Position numbers and translations under genes: made by a program. Of a stretch of 64,000 nt of DNA, positions 29,045 to 38,233 are shown in pieces. Each line of letters starts with the position of its first letter. Positions within the stretch are counted from its first letter, which is position 1. The stretch is taken from NCBI GenBank assembly GCA_963724825.1, contig CAVRWT010000021.1, positions 62,001 through 126,000 on the forward strand. Reading direction: 5' to 3'. The DNA is from JALYNX01 sp963724825 (GTDB lineage Bacteria; Actinomycetota; Acidimicrobiia; Spongiisociales; ZC4RG35). Below the pieces are notes generated by a model. It had not been told where the DNA came from, did no database searches, and saw nothing but the letters and a program-made list of their open reading frames with translations.

Positions 29045-29119
29045 ACCGGCTCCTAGTTGTGGCCCAAGTCTACGAGGCCGCCACAGATGACCAACGACAT
29101 CGGGCCGGCGTGGGTTCCT

Positions 29120-31555
29120 TCACTCCTCGACATCGTGGACGGTGGCGATGGCCGAGAGCTCGTTTCCTTCGCCGACATCGATGACGCGGACACCGGTGGT
29201 GTCACGCTTCTGACGGCTGATCTTGCCGATCGGGGTCCGGATCCCGATTCCCGCCGATGAGACCAGGAAGACGTCGCCCTCCTTGGAAACGGCAAGCGCT
29301 CCCACCAGATTGCCCCGAACCCGGGTCAGCTTGAAGGCCTTCATGCCCTGTCCGCCCCGGGCCTGGCGGCGGAACTCGGTCATGCTGGTCCGCTTCCCGT
29401 AGCCGGCCGAGCTCAGCAGCAAGACTTCGTCACCCTCGACGTTGGACACCGCGGCCACCACCTGGTCGCCCTCTCTAAGTCGGATCCCGCGTACCCCTTG
29501 GGTGCTCCGCCCCATGCTCCGCAGATCGGCCTCGGCGAACCGGATTCCCATCCCGTCCCGGGTGAAGATCAACATGTCGTTGGCGCCACTGGTGGGACGG
29601 ACCGAAACCACCTCGTCATCCCCAACCAGTTTGATGGCGACCAGGGTCTGGTTCCGGGAGTCGTACTCCTTGAACTCGGTCTTCTTGGCGACCCCGTGCT
29701 TGGTGACCATCACCAGGTAGCGACCGGTCTCGTAGTCACGGGTGTCGATGATCGCCTGCACCGTCTCCTCGGGCTCCAAGGGGAGCACCGACTGGGCCAG
29801 GACTCCCTTGGCAGTGCGCGACTGACGGGGGATGGCGTGGGCCTTGAGCCGATGGACCAGACCCTTGTTGGTGAAGAACAACAGGTAGGCGTGGGCGGTG
29901 GTGTGAACCAGGTGCTGGATCACGTCGTCACCCTGGACTTCGGCAGCCTTGATCCCGCGCCCGCCACGGGCCTGGGTGCGATATGTGGAAGCCGGGACCG
30001 ACTTGATGTACCCGGTCTGCGAGACGGTGACGATCAGCTCGTCGTCGGCGATCAGGTCCTCGAGCGAGAGGTCGCCCTCGTCGGGGACGATGCGGCTCCG
30101 CCGCGGCTCGGTGAACGAGCCTTTGATCTCGGTCAGCTCGTCCTTGATGATCCCCCAACGGACCTTGGGGTCGTCGAGGATGCGCTGCAACTCGGCGATC
30201 ACGCCCTGCAGCTCGGCGAGCTCCGAGCGCAGCTTGTCGACTTCGAGCGCCGTGAGCCGCCGCAGTGGCATGTCGAGGATGGCGTTGGCCTGGATCTCGG
30301 ACAGCTCGAACCGCTCGATCAGGTTGGCTCGAGCCTCACCGGTGTCGGCCGATCCCCGAATCACCTGGATCACCTCGTCGATGTTGTCGACGGCGATGAT
30401 CAGCCCTTCCAGGATGTGGGCTCGGGCCTGGGCCTCCTCGAGCCGGAACCTGGTCCGTCGCTCGACTACCTCCATCTGATGATCGAGGTAGTAACCGATC
30501 ATCTCCGAGAGGTTCAGGGTCCTGGGGACCCCGTCGACCAGCGACACCATGTTGTAGGAGAAGGAGTCCTGGAGCGGGGTGTTCTTGTAGAGCTGGTTGA
30601 GCACCACCTGGGGCACGGCATTTGCCTTCAATTCGACGACGAGTCGGGTGCCCACCCGGTCGGATGTCTCGTTGCGAACCTCGGCGATCCCCTCGATCCG
30701 CTTCGAGTCGACCAACTCCTTGATCTTGGCCATGATCCGCTCCATCGAAACCTGATAGGGGAGCTCGGTGGCGATGATCGCGGTCCGGCCCTTGCGGATC
30801 TCCTGAACGTCACACACCCCACGCAGCTTCACCGAGCCCCGCCCGGTGGTGAGAGCGTCACGGATGCCGGCAGTCCCGACCAGGAAGCCGCCGGTGGGAA
30901 AGTCCGGTCCCTTGACGAACTGCATCAGCTCCTCGGCGCCGGCATCGGGGTTGTCGATGACATGAATGCAGGCGTCGATGACCTCGGTCAGATTGTGCGG
31001 GGGGATATTGGTTGCCATCCCCACCGCGATTCCCTGTGACCCGTTGACCAAAAGGTTGGGAAAGCGGGCCGGCAATACCGAGGGTTGCTGCAACTCGCCC
31101 GAGTAGTTGTCCTCGAAGTCGACCGTGTCCTCCCGGATCCCGTCGAGGAGGTGGTTGGACAACTTGGTGAGCCGGCATTCGGTGTAACGGGCGGCGCCCG
31201 GCGGGTCATCGATGGTGCCGAAGTTGCCTTGGGGGTCGATGAGCAGATGCCGCATCGAGAAGTCCTGGCCCATGCGGACCAGGGCGTCGTAGATCGCGGT
31301 GTCACCGTGAGGGTGGTAGTTCCCCATGACATCTCCCACGACCTTGGAGCATTTCCGGTGGGCGGAGGCGGCGGTGATGTTGTTCTCGAACATCGAGTAG
31401 ATGATCCGACGCTGCACCGGCTTGAGGCCATCGCGGACGTCGGGAAGCGCCCGAGAGACGATGACCGACATCGCGTAGTCGACGAAGCTCTGCTCCATCT
31501 CCTCCGTGATCTCGATCTCGGGCACGTTCTCAGAAGGCGGGGTGCGGGTAGCCAT
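29120..31555 (-). CDS. gyrA: DNA gyrase subunit A
   Basis: Breakage-rejoining subunit of gyrase, 811 residues, with gyrB introducing negative supercoils. The catalytic Tyr lies in ARYTECRL; the quinolone region reads HPHGDTAIYDALVRMGQDF, with Thr at the position of E. coli Ser83 and Asp kept at Asp87. The C-terminal beta-pinwheel has six blades; the GyrA-box equivalent is QARGGRGIKA. No frame damage. ATG 31555 is 2 bases after the gyrB stop. Confidence 0.98.
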   Translation of the reverse strand: MATRTPPSENVPEIEITEEMEQSFVDYAMSVIVSRALPDVRDGLKPVQRRIIYSMFENNITAASAHRKCSKVVGDVMGNYHPHGDTAIYDALVRMGQDFSMRHLLIDPQGNFGTIDDPPGAARYTECRLTKLSNHLLDGIREDTVDFEDNYSGELQQPSVLPARFPNLLVNGSQGIAVGMATNIPPHNLTEVIDACIHVIDNPDAGAEELMQFVKGPDFPTGGFLVGTAGIRDALTTGRGSVKLRGVCDVQEIRKGRTAIIATELPYQVSMERIMAKIKELVDSKRIEGIAEVRNETSDRVGTRLVVELKANAVPQVVLNQLYKNTPLQDSFSYNMVSLVDGVPRTLNLSEMIGYYLDHQMEVVERRTRFRLEEAQARAHILEGLIIAVDNIDEVIQVIRGSADTGEARANLIERFELSEIQANAILDMPLRRLTALEVDKLRSELAELQGVIAELQRILDDPKVRWGIIKDELTEIKGSFTEPRRSRIVPDEGDLSLEDLIADDELIVTVSQTGYIKSVPASTYRTQARGGRGIKAAEVQGDDVIQHLVHTTAHAYLLFFTNKGLVHRLKAHAIPRQSRTAKGVLAQSVLPLEPEETVQAIIDTRDYETGRYLVMVTKHGVAKKTEFKEYDSRNQTLVAIKLVGDDEVVSVRPTSGANDMLIFTRDGMGIRFAEADLRSMGRSTQGVRGIRLREGDQVVAAVSNVEGDEVLLLSSAGYGKRTSMTEFRRQARGGQGMKAFKLTRVRGNLVGALAVSKEGDVFLVSSAGIGIRTPIGKISRQKRDTTGVRVIDVGEGNELSAIATVHDVEE

Positions 31556-31557
31556 GA

Positions 31558-33468
31558 TCAGATGTCCAGGAAGCGGACGTCGCCGGCGTTCTGCTGGATG
31601 AACAACTTGCGGGAAGCGACATCGTCACCCATCAGGGTCACGAACACCTCCTCGGCCCGGGCCGCGTCCTCCATGTCGACCTGGAGAAGGGTGCGGGTCA
31701 CCGGGTTCATCGTGGTCTCCCAGAGCTCTGTGGCGTTCATCTCGGCCAGCCCCTTGAACCGGGTTGGCTTCACCTTGGGGTGCTCCTTCTTGAATTCGGT
31801 GAGAGCCACGTCGTCTTTGAGGTAGTGGACCTTCGATCCCACCTTCACCCGATAGAGCGGGGGCTGGGCGATGTACACGTAGCCGTATTCGATGAGGGGG
31901 CGCATGTGCCTGAACAGAAGAGTGAGGAGCAGGGTCCGGATGTGGGCCCCATCGACATCGGCGTCGGCGAGCAGGACCACCTTGTGATAGCGGGCCTTGT
32001 CGATGTCGAACTCCTCACCGATCCCGGTGCCCATGGCGGTGATGATGTCCTGGACCTCGGTGTTCTGCAGCGCCTTGGCGAGACGAGCTTTCTCGACGTT
32101 GAGGATCTTCCCCCGGATGGGGAGGATCGCCTGGGTCACGGAATCGCGGGCCGACTTTGCCGGGCCTGCGGCCGACTTCCCCTCGACGATGAAGAGCTCG
32201 GACTCCCCGGGGTCGCGACTCGAGCAGTCGGCCAGCTTGTCCGGTAGTCCCCCCGACTCCAGGCCTGACTTGCGGCGGGTCAGCTCCCGAGCCTTTCGAG
32301 CTGCCTCGCGGGCCCGGGCGGCGCCGACGCACTTTTCGACGATCCGCCTCGCTTCGGGCGAGTAGCGCTCCAGCCACTCGGGGAGCTTGCGGTTGAGGGC
32401 GCGCTCCACATAGGAGCGGATCTCGGTGTTGCCCAGCTTGGTCTTGGTCTGACCTTCGAATTGGGGCTCCTTCACCCGCACCGAGAGCACCGCGGTGAGA
32501 CCCTCGCGGACGTCCTCCCCGGTCAGGTTCTCGTCCTTCTCCTTGAGCAGGCCCTTGGCACGGGCGAAGTCGTTGATCGCCTTGGTGAGCGCCTTGCGGA
32601 ACCCCTCTTCGTGGGTGCCACCCTCGTGGGTGTTGATGTTGTTGGCGAAGGACAGGACCGACTCGGTGTAGGAGGTGGTCCACTGCATGGCCACCTCGAG
32701 CTCGGCGTCCTCGCCGACGTCGGAGATGTCGATGACATGTGCGTGAAGCGGGTCGCGCTTCGAGTTGAGATGCTTCACGAAATCGACCAGGCCGCCCTTG
32801 TACTGGAAGCTCTCGGTCTTTTCCGGGTCCTCCCGCTCGTCGACCAGCGTGATGTGGAGGCCGCGGTTGAGGAAGGCGGTCTCCCGAAGCCGGGATGCGA
32901 CGGTGTCGTATTCGAAGTCGGTCGTCTCCTGGAAGGTGTCCGGGCTCGGCCAGAACCTGATGGTGGTCCCGCTCTTCTTGATCGGCCGGCCCTTCTTCGG
33001 CTCCCTCGCCTTGGGCTGGCCGTCCTTGAACTCCTGGGTGTAGGTGAAGCCGCCGCGACGCACCTCGGCCTCGAGCCGTGACGAGAGGGCGTTGACTACT
33101 GAGACCCCTACGCCGTGCAGGCCACCGGAGACGGTGTATGCGCCCTGCTCGAACTTGCCACCGGCGTGCAAGGTGGTGAGCACCGTGGTGAGGGCGGACT
33201 TCTTCGACTTCTCGACGTGCTCCACCGGGATCCCCCGGCCGTCATCGATCACCTCGACACCACCATCGGCGCGCAGCGTCACGTTGATCTTGGTGCAGAA
33301 GCCGGCCATCGCCTCGTCGACCGAGTTGTCGACGACCTCCCATATCAAGTGGTGGAGGCCGCGAGGGCCGGTCGATCCGATGTACATGCCCGGCCGTCGT
33401 TTCACCGCTTCGAGACCGTCGAGAACGGTGATGTCTTTGGCTTCGTAGCTGTCGCGGGTGGCCGTCAC
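31558..33468 (-). CDS. gyrB: DNA gyrase subunit B
   Basis: ATPase subunit of gyrase, 636 residues, the short form without the Gram-negative insertion. GHKL ATPase motifs: EVVDNSVDEAMAG, DDGRGIPV, GGLHGVGVSVVNALS; TOPRIM: FIVEGKSAAGPAK and ADADVDGAHIRTLLLT; C-terminal QVDMEDA segment contacting GyrA. GTG start at 33468. Follows dciA after 116 bases, so it probably has its own promoter as well as read-through. Confidence 0.98.
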   Translation of the reverse strand: MTATRDSYEAKDITVLDGLEAVKRRPGMYIGSTGPRGLHHLIWEVVDNSVDEAMAGFCTKINVTLRADGGVEVIDDGRGIPVEHVEKSKKSALTTVLTTLHAGGKFEQGAYTVSGGLHGVGVSVVNALSSRLEAEVRRGGFTYTQEFKDGQPKAREPKKGRPIKKSGTTIRFWPSPDTFQETTDFEYDTVASRLRETAFLNRGLHITLVDEREDPEKTESFQYKGGLVDFVKHLNSKRDPLHAHVIDISDVGEDAELEVAMQWTTSYTESVLSFANNINTHEGGTHEEGFRKALTKAINDFARAKGLLKEKDENLTGEDVREGLTAVLSVRVKEPQFEGQTKTKLGNTEIRSYVERALNRKLPEWLERYSPEARRIVEKCVGAARAREAARKARELTRRKSGLESGGLPDKLADCSSRDPGESELFIVEGKSAAGPAKSARDSVTQAILPIRGKILNVEKARLAKALQNTEVQDIITAMGTGIGEEFDIDKARYHKVVLLADADVDGAHIRTLLLTLLFRHMRPLIEYGYVYIAQPPLYRVKVGSKVHYLKDDVALTEFKKEHPKVKPTRFKGLAEMNATELWETTMNPVTRTLLQVDMEDAARAEEVFVTLMGDDVASRKLFIQQNAGDVRFLDI

Positions 33469-33584
33469 GACCCTCCTTATGGGACCTGGATGGAAGGTGG
33501 AGTCCGCCTGCTCGCGGATACTTTCACGTGTGTCATTTTACCGATGATTACTGACAAAAACCAATCCATCCGTTTCAGGAGGGA

Positions 33585-33890
33585 TCAGTTTCGCGACGGT
33601 GGGATCACCTCTACCTGATCGACCACCCCCTCGCCGAAACGCTCGGAAAGCGTCTCGACCAATTGGGTCGCCCCGTACCTCAGAAACGCCACCATCGATG
33701 GCGCCGAGGCCTCGACCACCAGGGTCCGGCCCTTGATCACCACCGGCCGCGACCTCCCCACCCAAGGAGTCCCGGCCAACTCGTCCCACTCGTCGATCAG
33801 TTGGGACATGAGCACCGGATCGGGCAGCCCCATCTTGCGAAAGACATCGCCGAGAGAGGATTCAAACGACGAGAGGTCCCCGCCATTCAT
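33585..33890 (-). CDS. dciA: DciA (DUF721) helicase-loader protein
   Basis: About 101 residues of the DUF721 family; DciA loads the replicative helicase DnaB in bacteria lacking DnaC. Conserved pattern: W in IDEWDELAGTPWVGRSRPVV, then GRTLVVEASAPSMVAFLRYG, LVETLSERFGEGVVDQVEV. The ATG 33888-33890 overlaps the recF stop as ATGA; the ATG at 33917 is an upstream alternative. Placement after recF matches actinobacterial synteny. Confidence 0.88.
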   Translation of the reverse strand: MNGGDLSSFESSLGDVFRKMGLPDPVLMSQLIDEWDELAGTPWVGRSRPVVIKGRTLVVEASAPSMVAFLRYGATQLVETLSERFGEGVVDQVEVIPPSRN

Positions 33891-34981
33891 CTTCGAATCC
33901 CATCTCCGACTCTCCACACCGACCCCGGGACCGGGACATCCTCGGGTCGGGCCGAGGTGATCAAGGTCTGGGCACTCTGGGGAATGGCCCCGGCGAGCGC
34001 CTTGGCACGGACCGGGTCGAGCTCGGAGAAGACGTCATCGAGGAGCAGAACCGGCTGCTCGCCGACCACGTCGGCCACCGCCCGATGCGCGGCCAGCTTC
34101 ACCGCGAGGGCCATGGTTCGCTGCTCACCCTGACTCCCGTGGGTGCGGGTGTCGACCGCATCGATGAGGAACACCGGCTCATCGCGATGCGGCCCGGTCG
34201 TGGTCAGCCGCCGATCGAAATCCGCCTTGCGCGACGTCTCCAAGGCTGTGGCGATGGCGCTGGTGAACTCCCCGGAGGCAGCAGTGGAGATCTCGCCGCT
34301 CGTCCAGGAGGATCGATAGCCGAGAGTTGCCAGATCGGTGCGCTGGGAGATCTCCTTGTAACTCTCCTCGAGCCAGGGGGCCAGAGTCTCCAGAACCGCA
34401 GCTCGCCGCGCCATGACTCTCGCTCCTGACTGGGCGAACCTCGAATCCCAAACCGAGAGCGTCGCTTCGTCCCTCTCGCCCGCCCTCAGGAATGCGTTGC
34501 GCTGGCGGAGTGCTCGGTCGAACTCGGCCTGGTCGAGATGGGCGGCCGGCCACAACTGGAGGGCAACCTCGTCGACGAGGTCCCGCCTGTAGGCCGGTCC
34601 CCGTTTGACCAGGTCCAGATCCTCGGGGAGGAATGCGATGACCCGCACCACTCCCAACAAGTCCGCCGCTCGTCGCAATCTCGTTTTGTCGACCTGGGCC
34701 CGCCGGGGCCCGCTCCTGTTCAACTCGATCTCGACCAACCGTGACCGCTCATCGGTTGAGATTCCTGACCGAATGATTGCTCCAGCTGCGCCGTCCTTGA
34801 TGAGGGAGCCCTCGTCGACCGAGCGAAATGATCTCAGGGTCGCCAGAAAGCCAATGGCTTCCAGCAGATTTGTCTTGCCGGCTCCGTTGGGGCCGAGCAG
34901 GAGATTCACGCCCGGGTCGGGGCTCCATTGGAGAGACTCGTATGACCGGAAGTCAGAAAGCGATAACCAGTCGACCTGCAT
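33887..34981 (-). CDS. recF: DNA replication/repair ATPase RecF
   Basis: SMC-like ATPase that helps load RecA at gaps. 364 residues: Walker A LLGPNGAGKTNLLEAI, signature THGSQGEQRTMALAVKLAA, Walker B PVLLLDDVFSELD. ATG 34981 directly abuts the dnaN stop. Intact frame. Confidence 0.96.
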   Translation of the reverse strand: MQVDWLSLSDFRSYESLQWSPDPGVNLLLGPNGAGKTNLLEAIGFLATLRSFRSVDEGSLIKDGAAGAIIRSGISTDERSRLVEIELNRSGPRRAQVDKTRLRRAADLLGVVRVIAFLPEDLDLVKRGPAYRRDLVDEVALQLWPAAHLDQAEFDRALRQRNAFLRAGERDEATLSVWDSRFAQSGARVMARRAAVLETLAPWLEESYKEISQRTDLATLGYRSSWTSGEISTAASGEFTSAIATALETSRKADFDRRLTTTGPHRDEPVFLIDAVDTRTHGSQGEQRTMALAVKLAAHRAVADVVGEQPVLLLDDVFSELDPVRAKALAGAIPQSAQTLITSARPEDVPVPGSVWRVGDGIRR

Positions 34982-36065
34982 TCACACTCGGACGGGCATC
35001 AGCAGGTAGAGGAAGTCATCGTCGGCCCCGTGGTCGATCACGCTCGGCTTGAAGGCGTCGATCACCCGAATTCGAACCGAGTCGCCGGGAATGGCGGACA
35101 CGCCGTCTTGGAGATACCTGGGGTTGAAGGCGATGGAGACCTCCTCGTCGCTGCCGGTGTAGACACCGTCGAGGTGCTCGGCTTCGGCGCCGACGTCCTG
35201 GCGGGTCACCGTGACCTCGATCCCGCCGTCCATCAGCTTGAGCCGTACCGGGATGTGGTCTTCGGCAACCAAGCTCACCCTCCCCAGGGCATCGAGCAGG
35301 GTCTCCTTCTCGACGACGACCTGGTTGGGATAGACGTCGGGCAGCAGCGACTGATACTTCGGGAAGCTCCCGTCGATCAGCCGAAGCCGGAGCTGGCCCT
35401 TGTCGGAGGTGAACACCGCCTCACGGTCGAGGAGTTGCGCCGTCACTTTCGTCGAGCCGATGGTTCGGGGCAGTTCGCGCAACCCGCGGGCCGGAACCAA
35501 TGCCGTGCCCTGGAGCCCGACTCCGGCGAGATCCCTCCGCGCCAGCCGATACGAGTCGGTGGCCACCATCCGCAGCCCGGTCTCCGAGCCCTCGAACAAC
35601 ACGCCGGTGAGGATGGGGCGGGCTCCGTCGCCGGACGCCGCGATCGTCACCTGGTTGATCGCCTCGGCCAGTTCCTCCCCGTCGACCTCCACCCCGTCCG
35701 ACACGATCTCCTCGTGAAGGGGGAAGTCGTCGAGAGCCAGCGGGCGCAGCGTGAAGCGAGGGCCGTTGCCCTGGATCTCGATGTCATTGTCGGTGCTCCC
35801 GATCGTCACCGCTCCCGGTCGGCATCTTCCGCACCGCCTCGGACAACAAGCGCCCCGGGATCACCGCCCGACCTTCCTCGAGGACTTCGACCTCGGCCGA
35901 GGTGCGCACCGTGATGTCGAGGTCGGTGCCGGTCACTCGGAGACTCGTTCCCGAGACTTCACAGAGCAGCCCCTGGAGCACCGGCAACGCAGTCCGAGTC
36001 CCAACGGCGCGGTTCGCCCTGGCAAGGACATCGGCCAGGTCGTCTCGCTGAGCTCGGATTCTCAC
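34982..36065 (-). CDS. dnaN: DNA polymerase III beta clamp, one frameshift
   Basis: Sliding clamp. The first domain (MRIRAQRDDLADVLARANRA to RKMPTG) is in one frame, and the remaining two domains (TIGSTDNDIEIQGNGPRFTL to the C-terminal LYLLMPVRV) in another, with the step near 35800. The total is whole codons plus 1, so one inserted base explains it. Domain content and length (about 361 residues) are normal. Since the gene is essential, the break is almost surely a sequence error. ATG start at 36065. Confidence 0.95.
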
Positions 36066-36237
36066 AGGTGGTTGTCCCTTCTTCTTTTCCTACTGAATGT
36101 CATTTAAAGAGTATTAGTTGTAGTAGGGGGCTGTGTACTTGTGTATTTGTGGTGGATGTTCTGGTGGTCATTGGGGATTCGGGTGTGCATGAGGTTGTTG
36201 AGGATCAGGGGAGAAGTCCGTGCGCTCGGGGGACAAC
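36066..36237. other. dnaA-dnaN intergenic region
   Basis: 172 bases holding the dnaN promoter region. An AT-rich part (about 36091-36160) contains TTTAAAGAGTATTAGTTG. Few DnaA boxes are seen here: the best nearby, GTATCCACA on the minus strand (36248-36256), is inside the dnaA 3' end. TTAGTTGTAGTAG at 36111-36123 recalls DnaA-trio motifs. In many actinobacteria oriC lies here, but gene orientation favours the other side of dnaA. Confidence 0.5.
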
Positions 36238-37623
36238 TCAATTGGCTGTGGATACGACTCCACCTTTCCTCAGGTCCTGTGTGAGTTGTGTCACCCGGTC
36301 GAAGACGGCTCGATCGGAGCGCAGGATGCGCTTCACCTTCTCCACGGAGTGAAGGACCGTGGTGTGGTCGCGCTGGAAGTGCTCACCGATCTTGGGAAGG
36401 GAAAGGTCGGTCAACTCCCGGCACAGGTACATCGAGATCTGGCGGCAGAGCACCAGGGGTTGGCGCCGGCTCGGGCTGAGCACGTCCTCGACCGAGAACC
36501 CGTAGGCGGTGGCAGTGGTCCGGATGATGGTGTCGGGCCCCAGGGGGATCGGCTCATCCGGGGTCACGATGTCACGAAGCACTCGTTCCGCGGTGTCCAG
36601 GTCGATGTCGCGGCGATTCAGTGCCGACCAGGCGGTGACCCGGGTCAGCGCGCCCTCGAGCTCGCGGATGTTGTCCGAAACCAAGCCGGCGATGTGCTCG
36701 AGGACATCGATCGGCACCGGGCGGGGCGCGAACTCGGCGTTGCGCTTCAGGATGGCGAGCCGGGTTTCGACGTCAGGAGGCTGAATGTCAGTCAGCAGGC
36801 CCCATTCGAATCGGCTGCGAAGGCGATCCTCCAGTGAGGAGAGATTGCGGGGGTGCCGATCCGAGCTGATGACCATCTGCTTACCGGACTCGTACAGCGA
36901 ATTGAAGGTGTGGAAGAACTCTTCGAGGATCTGCTCCTTGCCCTCGAAGAACTGGACGTCATCGAGGAGGAGGATGTCCACGCCGCGGTAGCGGTGTTTG
37001 AAGTCGTCGGGCCGCTTGCGCCGGATCGAGTCGATGAAGTCGTTGAGGAAATTCTCAGACGAGACATAGCGGACCACCAGATTCGGATACATCTCGAGTG
37101 CCTGATGGCCGACCGCGTTCAGGAGGTGGGTCTTGCCAAGGCCGGCTCCGCCGTAGATGAAGAGAGGGTTGTAGTGGGCTCCCGGTTGCTCGGCCACGGC
37201 CATTGCCGCCGCCCAGGCAAATCGATTCGACTGGCCAACGACGAAGCTCTCGAAGCGATAACGGGAAAAGAGGTTGGACGGCGAGCCTTTGCCGGTTCCA
37301 GCCTGGGCGAGATCCCCCTGCTCCCCCTCCTCGTCCCGATCGAGGGGCAGTTGCTGATCCGACTGCTCGACCTCCACCACCTTGTACCGGGGTGGCGCCT
37401 CGGTCCCGTAGATCTCGCGGAACGCGTCTTCGATCAGGTCACCGTGCTTGTCACGGACCCAGCGGAGGTGGAACTCACTCGGTGCGGTGAGGACCGGAGT
37501 CCTGCCTTGAAAGTCGGGCTCGATCCGCGACAACCAGGTCTCCCAATTACCTTTGGAAGCTCCCGCCCTCAGAATGTCTTGAAACTGGACCCATCCATCG
37601 GGCGCTGTATTTGCTTGTGTCAA
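36238..37623 (-). CDS. dnaA: Chromosomal replication initiator DnaA
   Basis: Opens oriC. About 461 residues: helical domain I (WVQFQDILRAGASKGNWETW), variable acidic domain II, AAA+ domain with YGGAGLGKTHLLNAVGHQ and LLLDDVQFFEGKEQ, and domain IV with the signature GEHFQRDHTTVLHSVEKV. The TTG at 37621-37623 is preferred as start because GGAGGAG lies 7 bases upstream; ATG 37695 opens a longer frame but runs through the DnaA-box cluster and lacks a ribosome site. Intact frame. Confidence 0.96.
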   Translation of the reverse strand: MTQANTAPDGWVQFQDILRAGASKGNWETWLSRIEPDFQGRTPVLTAPSEFHLRWVRDKHGDLIEDAFREIYGTEAPPRYKVVEVEQSDQQLPLDRDEEGEQGDLAQAGTGKGSPSNLFSRYRFESFVVGQSNRFAWAAAMAVAEQPGAHYNPLFIYGGAGLGKTHLLNAVGHQALEMYPNLVVRYVSSENFLNDFIDSIRRKRPDDFKHRYRGVDILLLDDVQFFEGKEQILEEFFHTFNSLYESGKQMVISSDRHPRNLSSLEDRLRSRFEWGLLTDIQPPDVETRLAILKRNAEFAPRPVPIDVLEHIAGLVSDNIRELEGALTRVTAWSALNRRDIDLDTAERVLRDIVTPDEPIPLGPDTIIRTTATAYGFSVEDVLSPSRRQPLVLCRQISMYLCRELTDLSLPKIGEHFQRDHTTVLHSVEKVKRILRSDRAVFDRVTQLTQDLRKGGVVSTAN

Positions 37624-37651
37624 CGGACCACTCCTCCAAATCCCACTCGAG

Positions 37652-37682
37652 TTGTCCACAGACACGTCCACATCTGTGGAAA
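37652..37682. promoter_or_regulatory. DnaA-box cluster upstream of dnaA
   Basis: Within 31 bases: TTGTCCACA (37652-37660, the consensus actinobacterial box), ACGTCCACA (37664-37672), and, on the other strand, TTTCCACAG (37674-37682). The second and third together form the palindrome TCCACATCTGTGGA (37667-37680). A position just upstream of the dnaA start suggests autoregulation as well as origin function. Confidence 0.65.
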
Positions 37683-37857
37683 TGACTGTGAACATCCCAT
37701 CGGGATGTCTTCCAGTTTGTCACCGAGAGCGGTCCAGTCATCCAGCAACGACGGGGAAGTCGATCACGCTCCCAAGGTCAGGCAGCCGAGTATTGACCCC
37801 GGATCGTGGGGCCGTCAAGAACGCGGAAATCAACGGTGTGCATGACTTACCCCATAT

Positions 37858-37885
37858 CTATCCACAAGGAAACCCCAGGTAGTAG
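37858..37885 (+). promoter_or_regulatory. DnaA box followed by DnaA-trio-like motif
   Basis: CTATCCACA (37858-37866), one mismatch from TTATCCACA, is followed by a short C-rich run and TAGTAG (37880-37885), then T-rich sequence. This order (box, GC-rich spacer, TAG trios, AT-rich DNA) matches the basal unwinding element described for bacterial origins. The trio run is short, so this is tentative. Confidence 0.4.
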
Positions 37886-38031
37886 TTGGTTTTTCCATAG
37901 ATTGCCATGTCGATTTTCGGGCGATTGGGCAGCGAGGCCTTCATGGGTTCTTTTCGCGACCCATCTGAATTCTTCGCGGACCGGGGGCGGTCGGGCAGGG
38001 CGTCGACCAGGTCATCGGTCCGGGCAACACT

Positions 38032-38061
38032 TTGACATAACTTCCGGACACTTCGTAACCT
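38032..38061 (+). promoter_or_regulatory. Promoter of rpmH
   Basis: TTGACA at 38032-38037 and TAACCT at 38056-38061 are separated by 18 bases. The expected start of transcription is near 38068, giving a leader of about 30 nt before the rpmH ATG. Confidence 0.6.
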
Positions 38062-38098
38062 GTCATTCTTCGCCCACCCCCTCTACGAATCGCGGGTC

Positions 38099-38233
38099 AT
38101 GAAACGGACTTACCAACCAAAGGTTCGACGTCGGAAGCGCCGTCATGGCTTCCGTCATCGCATGCAGACTCGGGCCGGTCGTGCCACTATCAAGGCGCGC
38201 CGCCTCAAGGGCCGGAAACGTCTCACTGCCTGA
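38099..38233 (+). CDS. rpmH: Ribosomal protein bL34
   Basis: 44 residues, MKRTYQPKVRRRKRRHGF onward and ending GRKRLTA, an unmistakable L34. ATG 38099, TGA 38231-38233. No clear Shine-Dalgarno precedes it. First gene of the rightward origin operon; the rnpA frame opens inside it. Confidence 0.98.
   Translation: MKRTYQPKVRRRKRRHGFRHRMQTRAGRATIKARRLKGRKRLTA

Larger units (their letters stand above)
37624..38098. other. oriC: Probable chromosomal replication origin (oriC), dnaA-rpmH gap
   Basis: 475 bases with no gene. All replication genes to the left read leftward and rpmH onward read rightward, so forks leaving this gap would be co-directional with transcription on both sides. It contains DnaA-box-like sites at 37652-37682 and 37858-37866, two short palindromes, and an AT-richer stretch at about 37840-37925. 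The dnaA promoter must also lie here, and the rpmH promoter is at its right end. Confidence 0.7.

Noticed and set aside
29498..31039. 513-aa open frame on the plus strand
   Set aside because: Mirror of gyrA; composition is that of an antisense GC-rich frame with no motif.
33522..33530. TTTCACGTG, a half match to parS upstream of gyrB
   Set aside because: The right half (TGTCA) does not match AAACA, so it is not a plausible ParB site.
35780..35815. Programmed frameshift in dnaN
   Set aside because: No slippery heptamer or hairpin is evident, the step is +1 as in many other genes here, and clamp genes are not known to need it in actinobacteria; error is simpler.
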